Source: Chondromyces crocatus
GTDB lineage: Bacteria; Myxococcota_A; Polyangia; Polyangiales; Polyangiaceae
Reading direction: 5' to 3'
Assembly (NCBI RefSeq): GCF_001189295.1
Contig: NZ_CP012159.1
Coordinates: 5,348,525-5,412,524, forward strand
Length of the DNA stretch: 64,000 nt
In this document: positions 60,538-64,000 of the stretch, piece after piece
Position numbering within the stretch: the first letter of the stretch is position 1
How the letters are laid out: every line of letters starts with the position of its first letter
Translations under genes and position numbers: made by a program
The notes under the pieces: generated by a model
Database searches by the model: none
What the model was told of the DNA's origin: nothing
What the model saw: the letters and a program-made list of their open reading frames with translations, nothing else

Positions 60538-60996
60538 TCACACGGGGACGGGGCCTCCGAAGGCGCCGAAGAACCGAGCCACCCACACGATGATGCCGAG
60601 GGCACCGAGCACGACGGCGATGGCCGTAGCGCCACGCCCTTGCAGTGATTCTGCAGCCGCGACCCGGCCATCTTTGACGTAGGCCAGGAGGTTGTAGCCG
60701 AGGACGAGGGCGACGACGGGGACCAGCACGAGGGAGAGAGGATGCAAGTGCATCGCCGCGCCCACGTGACCTTGTGCAAGCTCGAGCGAGGCGCGGGTCA
60801 GTCCACAACCCGGGCAGGGATGTCGGGTGACGATGGCGAAGGGGCAGAGCGGGATCCGGAGGGCGACCGCTCCTCCGAGCACGGCGAGTCCACAGGCGAC
60901 CTGTGCGGCACGCCTCAAGCGGCTGCTGCTGCGGTGCGAGCCGAGCGTGGAGGGACCACGCTCAGCCTCGGGCGACGGTGCCCAGGAAGCACTCAC
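60538..60996 (-). CDS. DUF2752 membrane protein
   Basis: This 152-residue protein of the DUF2752 family has a first hydrophobic helix (AAQVACGLAVLGGAVALRI). The diagnostic CPFAIVTRHPCPGCGLTRASLELAQGHVGAAMHLHP block follows, then two more helices (LSLVLVPVVALVLGYNLLA, GATAIAVVLGALGIIVWVAR). Function is unknown. GTG 60996 overlaps the stop of the upstream zinc-ribbon gene in a GTGA junction, so the pair is translationally coupled. In several bacterial lineages DUF2752 genes sit next to small CD225/dispanin-like or zinc-ribbon membrane proteins, so the partnership is plausible. It ends close to the convergent hemerythrin-like gene. Confidence 0.9.
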   Translation of the reverse strand: MSASWAPSPEAERGPSTLGSHRSSSRLRRAAQVACGLAVLGGAVALRIPLCPFAIVTRHPCPGCGLTRASLELAQGHVGAAMHLHPLSLVLVPVVALVLGYNLLAYVKDGRVAAAESLQGRGATAIAVVLGALGIIVWVARFFGAFGGPVPV

Positions 60997-62348
60997 ACGG
61001 CGTTGGGATCCCAGACCTCGTTGAGGTCTTTCGCCAGCACGTACATCGGCAGGAAGATGTAGAGGACGATGCCTGCTGCCTGCGGATTGCGGGAGCCCGC
61101 CATCTGCTTGGCGCGGGTCACCTGCTCGGGGACCTTCACCCACAGGAAGTAGTAGTTCAGCAGCGGGACGAACATGTACCAGGGCTTGAACTCTTCATCC
61201 CGCGTGTACTGCTGAAGCTCGTTCAGCATCGTCCACATCTGGTAGAGGCCGTACAGGCAGCACACCATGCCGATGACGAGCACCATGACGGGATTGCGCG
61301 TCTCGCCCCGGAAGCCGCCCGGCTGCATGGCGCCCGGAGGGCCGCCCATGGGAGCCGCCCCGAACTGCCCTGGCGCGGCGAGGGGCGCTGGGGCCCCCGG
61401 AACTCCATAGGCTCCTCCGGGGGGCGCGCCGTACCCAGGCTGGTGGCCCATGCCACCCTGATCCACACCCGGTCCACCGAAAGCGCCTGGGGGAGCAGAG
61501 GCTCCCGGTCCACCGTAGCCCCCGGGCGGAGCGCCGTAGCCACCCGGAGCACCTCCGGGCGGAGCACCGTAGCCCCCAGGCGGAGCGCCGTAGCCACCCG
61601 GAGCACCTCCGGGCGGAGCGCCATAGCCCCCGGGCGCCCCTGGCGGCGGCCCACCAAATCCACCCCCCGGGTCACCGCCGGGAGGAGCCCCATAGCCACC
61701 TGCGCCCGGAGGGGCGCCGTAGCCTCCGGGAGGCTGGCCGCCGGGAGGGGGGAACGAACCTGCTGAGCCTCCTCCCGGGGGAGCACTCCCCGAGCCGAAG
61801 GGCGACATCTGGTCGATGGCCAGGGTTCCTCCCAGCGGATTCATTCCGCCGGCACCCTGACCATAGTCGGGCGGAGCACCGGGCGGTCCAGCTGCCGCGC
61901 CGGCAAATGCTGGCCCCGCTCCCGGGCCGGGGGGGGGACCCGCGGGAGGACCAGGAGGAGCGCCGTAGCCACCAGGCGGAGCGCCGTAGCCACCAGGAGG
62001 AGCGCCGTAGCCACCAGGCGGAGCGCCGTAGCCGCCAGCATCAGGAGGAGGAGGAGCGGGAGGAGGGCCGGCAGACATGCCGAGGCCCGCAGGGGGCACG
62101 CCGACGACCGTGCCTGCCAGTCCCTGGTTCAGCGGGGCAGGAGCCCCGGGCAACGGCGCGGCAGGTGAGTGGACAGGGGGCCCTGCCATGGGTGCGCCCG
62201 GCGGGCGGGGAGGACCGGCCGGAGGCTGCTGATTCATCAGCATGGTCCCCTTGAACTTCGGGGCGGCAGCTCCCTTGAGGTTGAAGCCGCACTTCATGCA
62301 CGTGGACGCCGTTTCTGAATTCTGCGTTCCACAGTTAGGACAAAACAC
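60993..62348 (-). CDS. zinc-ribbon, GYGAPPG-repeat, membrane protein
   Basis: This 451-residue protein opens with a short zinc ribbon (VFCPNCGTQNSETASTCMKCGFNL; CPNC...CMKC). About 290 residues of low-complexity Gly/Pro/Ala sequence follow, with many exact GYGAPPG repeats in two blocks (encoded near 61505-61640 and 61940-62040). The C-terminal 110 residues hold three hydrophobic helices (NPVMVLVIGMVCCLYGLYQMW, WYMFVPLLNYYFLWV, AAGIVLYIFLPMYVLA) with a DUF4234-like look. GTG 62348 is fixed by GGAGG six bases upstream. The repeat part may phase-separate or span a cell-wall layer; the function is unknown. It is coupled to the DUF2752 gene. Confidence 0.86.
   Translation of the reverse strand: MFCPNCGTQNSETASTCMKCGFNLKGAAAPKFKGTMLMNQQPPAGPPRPPGAPMAGPPVHSPAAPLPGAPAPLNQGLAGTVVGVPPAGLGMSAGPPPAPPPPDAGGYGAPPGGYGAPPGGYGAPPGGYGAPPGPPAGPPPGPGAGPAFAGAAAGPPGAPPDYGQGAGGMNPLGGTLAIDQMSPFGSGSAPPGGGSAGSFPPPGGQPPGGYGAPPGAGGYGAPPGGDPGGGFGGPPPGAPGGYGAPPGGAPGGYGAPPGGYGAPPGGAPGGYGAPPGGYGGPGASAPPGAFGGPGVDQGGMGHQPGYGAPPGGAYGVPGAPAPLAAPGQFGAAPMGGPPGAMQPGGFRGETRNPVMVLVIGMVCCLYGLYQMWTMLNELQQYTRDEEFKPWYMFVPLLNYYFLWVKVPEQVTRAKQMAGSRNPQAAGIVLYIFLPMYVLAKDLNEVWDPNAV
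61953..62036 (-). repeat. four tandem 21-bp codon-level repeats in the zinc-ribbon gene
   Basis: The DNA here repeats a 21-base unit (built around GGAGCGCCGTAGCC on the plus strand) four times with one or two changes per copy. On the coding strand each unit encodes GYGAPPG. A second, less regular block of the same unit lies near 61505-61640. Such arrays expand and shrink by slippage, so length may vary between strains. Confidence 0.75.
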
Positions 62349-62837
62349 GCACCACCTCCGGCGAGGAGTTCGCTGCTGCTCGCGCCCTGCGCGCGTTGCG
62401 AAGTGGCGCGGAGGGTACTGGAAGGGACGCCCAGGGCTCAAGTGGAAGAAAAGGAGAGTGCCTGGGCGGTGCTCGGCCCTTCACTTGGTGACGGCCGGAT
62501 GTCGACCCAGGCCGTGGCGCGGGGGCTCTTGCGTTTCGTCCGCGCCCGCGGCATTACGCTGCGCGCCTTGACACAACCTGGCGTCGCTCACTAGCGTGCG
62601 CGCGCTTCGGGAGTGGCTCCGCAAACGGCAAGCAAAGCAGCCGACGTGGCGCGGATCTCCAGCTTCAGCTGGTTTCGCACGCGAAGGCTGGTCAATGAGG
62701 AGTACGTCCCCTAGCGGGGGCGTAACCCCATCGCCGACCTCCAGGTGGTGCCTTTGCTGTTCATGAAAGGGCCACCGCGAACCCGAGTCGGCCTCGTGCC
62801 GCCTCCTGCGACCCGAGGCAGTAGGGAGCCAGCGACC
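62349..62837. other. 489-bp divergent region upstream of nuoE and the zinc-ribbon gene
   Basis: No gene is supported here. Open frames exist on both strands but lack start signals and conserved motifs. It contains the zinc-ribbon ribosome-binding site and must hold the promoters of both the complex I operon start and the zinc-ribbon/DUF2752 pair. The short palindrome CCCCTAGCGGGG (62708-62719) is the only clear symmetric element. Confidence 0.5.
62355..62359 (-). promoter_or_regulatory. GGAGG ribosome-binding site that fixes the zinc-ribbon gene start
   Basis: A perfect GGAGG lies six bases upstream of GTG 62348, directly before the VFCPNC zinc-ribbon. It argues against the longer open frame to 62441, whose first residues (RPFQYPPRHFATRAGREQ) look non-coding. 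Confidence 0.7.
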
Positions 62838-63332
62838 GTGCCAGCAGCCGACATGACCTCTTTCGCCCTGAGCCCCGAGCGAGAGCTCGAGTTCGAAAAG
62901 ATCCTCGCGCGCTACCCGAACCGCCAGGCCGCTTGCATCCCTGTGTTGCATCTGTGCCAGGAGCAGAACGGGTGGGTCTCCGAGGACGTAATCAAGTGGG
63001 TGGCAGAGCGGCTCGACCTCTCTGCTGCCCATGTCCAGGGCGTGGTGACCTTCTACACGCTCTTCAACCAGCAGCCGGTGGGCAAGCACCAGGTCTGGGT
63101 CTGCCAGACGTTGAGCTGCGCGCTCGCGGGGGCCGATCGGATCCTCCACCACTGCGAGAAACGCCTCGGCATCCACGCGGGTGAGACCACGAAAGACGGC
63201 AAGGTCACGCTCCGCACTGCGGAGTGCCTCGCCTCGTGCGGCACCGCCCCGATGATCCAGGTCGACAAGGACTACCACGAGAATCTCACGACCGAGCAGG
63301 TCGACGCGATTCTCGACCGCCTCACGAGGTGA
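62838..63332 (+). CDS. nuoE: NADH-quinone oxidoreductase subunit E
   Basis: This 164-residue [2Fe-2S] subunit belongs to the NADH-oxidising module of respiratory complex I. All four cluster cysteines are visible: CQTLSC (Cys89, Cys94) and CLASC (Cys130, Cys134). The thioredoxin-like fold opens with ILARYPNRQAACIPVLHLCQEQNGWVSEDVIKWVAERLDL, typical of NuoE. The start is GTG 62838 (ATG 62853 is an alternative); a GGGAG lies about 11 bases upstream. The stop is followed after four bases by nuoF, as in complex I operons. It should sit at the tip of the peripheral arm beside NuoF. Confidence 0.94.
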   Translation: MPAADMTSFALSPERELEFEKILARYPNRQAACIPVLHLCQEQNGWVSEDVIKWVAERLDLSAAHVQGVVTFYTLFNQQPVGKHQVWVCQTLSCALAGADRILHHCEKRLGIHAGETTKDGKVTLRTAECLASCGTAPMIQVDKDYHENLTTEQVDAILDRLTR

Positions 63333-63336
63333 CCGG

Positions 63337-64000
63337 ATGCTGCGCCAGACGAAGTATCTCTCCAAGCACTACGACGTTCCGGATGGTCATCGGCTCTCCG
63401 TGTACGAGCGTGACGGCGGGTACCAGCAGGCGAAGCGCGCCCTGCAGATGAGCCGCGACGATCTCGTCACCGAGATGAAGGCCGCGAACATCCGCGGACG
63501 TGGCGGTGCCGGGTTCGCGATGGGCGTGAAGTGGAGCTTCATGCCCTGGCCTCCCAAGCCAGAGCGCCCGCACTACCTCGTCATCAATGCGGACGAAGGC
63601 GAGCCGGGCACGTTCAAGGATCGCACCTTGATGGAGAAGGCGCCCCACAGCGTGATCGAGGGGTGCATCATCGGCTGCTTCGGGATCGGTGCACACGCCG
63701 CGTACATCTACGTGCGCGACGAGCTTCACCTCTCGAAGGAGCGTCTCTGGGGCGCCATCGAGGAGGCGCGGGCCAAGGGATATCTGGGGAAGAAGCCGTT
63801 CGGTCTCGACTACCCGGTCGAGGTCTACGTGCACACCGGCGCTGGCGCCTACATCTGCGGTGAGGAGACCTCGCTGCTCAACTCCCTGGAAGGGAAGCGC
63901 GGCGAGCCTCGGCTGAAGCCGCCGTTCCCTGCACAGTATGGCGCCTTCGGCATGCCCACGACGGTCAACAACCTGGAGACCATCGCGGCGGTGCCGCTCG
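63337..64000 (+). CDS. nuoF: NADH-quinone oxidoreductase subunit F, 3' end cut by window
   Basis: The first 221 residues are visible. NuoF binds NADH and FMN and carries one [4Fe-4S] cluster in complex I. The NADH/FMN site motifs are present: GRGGAGFAMGVKWSFMP and YLVINADEGEPGTFKDRTLME. GAGAYICGEETSLLNSLEGK, RGEPRLKPPFPA and TTVNNLETIAAVP follow. The Fe-S cysteines lie beyond the window. It starts four bases after nuoE, so the two are one operon that must continue to the right (nuoG and others not seen). Confidence 0.96.
   Translation, partial: MLRQTKYLSKHYDVPDGHRLSVYERDGGYQQAKRALQMSRDDLVTEMKAANIRGRGGAGFAMGVKWSFMPWPPKPERPHYLVINADEGEPGTFKDRTLMEKAPHSVIEGCIIGCFGIGAHAAYIYVRDELHLSKERLWGAIEEARAKGYLGKKPFGLDYPVEVYVHTGAGAYICGEETSLLNSLEGKRGEPRLKPPFPAQYGAFGMPTTVNNLETIAAVPL

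Overview
The window is very GC-rich DNA, with GC-saturated third codon positions and long open frames on both strands. It carries many eukaryote-like Ser/Thr kinases and PP2C phosphatases, Cys-rich or Gly-rich lipoproteins, and antisense shadow frames typical of large Deltaproteobacterial genomes. The best fit is a myxobacterium of the Polyangiales/Sorangiineae type (Sorangium, Polyangium, Chondromyces). This is inferred from gene content; no rRNA, tRNA, CRISPR array, phage or insertion sequence was seen. About 46 genes are supported. The FemAB-like gene at the left edge and nuoF at the right edge are cut by the window.

1-13 kb is mostly metabolism: FemAB-like acyltransferase (partial), class 2 dihydroorotate dehydrogenase, M18 aminopeptidase, agmatinase-family ureohydrolase, fatty acid desaturase, MBL-fold hydrolase, KGG-repeat stress protein, phosphoserine aminotransferase, a lipoprotein, acyl-CoA dehydrogenase, an ATP-grasp-like orphan and a rhomboid protease. 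13-20 kb holds apaG, the overlapping clpS-clpA pair, a secreted NlpC/CHAP-like protein and glycogen phosphorylase.

20-30 kb is a surface polysaccharide region. It has a Cys-rich lipoprotein, a Wzc-like chain-length/ATPase protein with an altered Walker A' motif, a Wzy/O-antigen-ligase-like membrane protein and, divergently, a Wza-like export lipoprotein. A PP2C phosphatase, an MJ1255-family glycosyltransferase and a TIM-barrel-like protein follow. 30-41 kb is accessory: a PEGA-like membrane protein, two Cys-rich secreted lipoproteins (one thaumatin-like) flanking a 400-bp hairpin-repeat array, a glutamate-cysteine-ligase-like/CBS fusion, a two-lobed S41 peptidase-like lipoprotein, and OmpH/Skp.

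41-50.5 kb is a signalling block on the minus strand. Two giant kinase-ATPase proteins bracket a PP2C phosphatase and an envelope protein. 50.6-55.5 kb carries two translationally coupled, very large surface lipoproteins. 55.6-64 kb has mutS, a third kinase, a hemerythrin-like protein, a coupled pair (zinc-ribbon/GYGAPPG-repeat membrane protein and DUF2752 protein), and the start of a nuoE-nuoF complex I operon.

The least explained elements are the hairpin-repeat array at 33.7-34.1 kb, a perfect 24-bp palindrome just before the Cys-rich lipoprotein gene at 21.4 kb, the GCL/CBS fusion, and the zinc-ribbon/DUF2752 pair.
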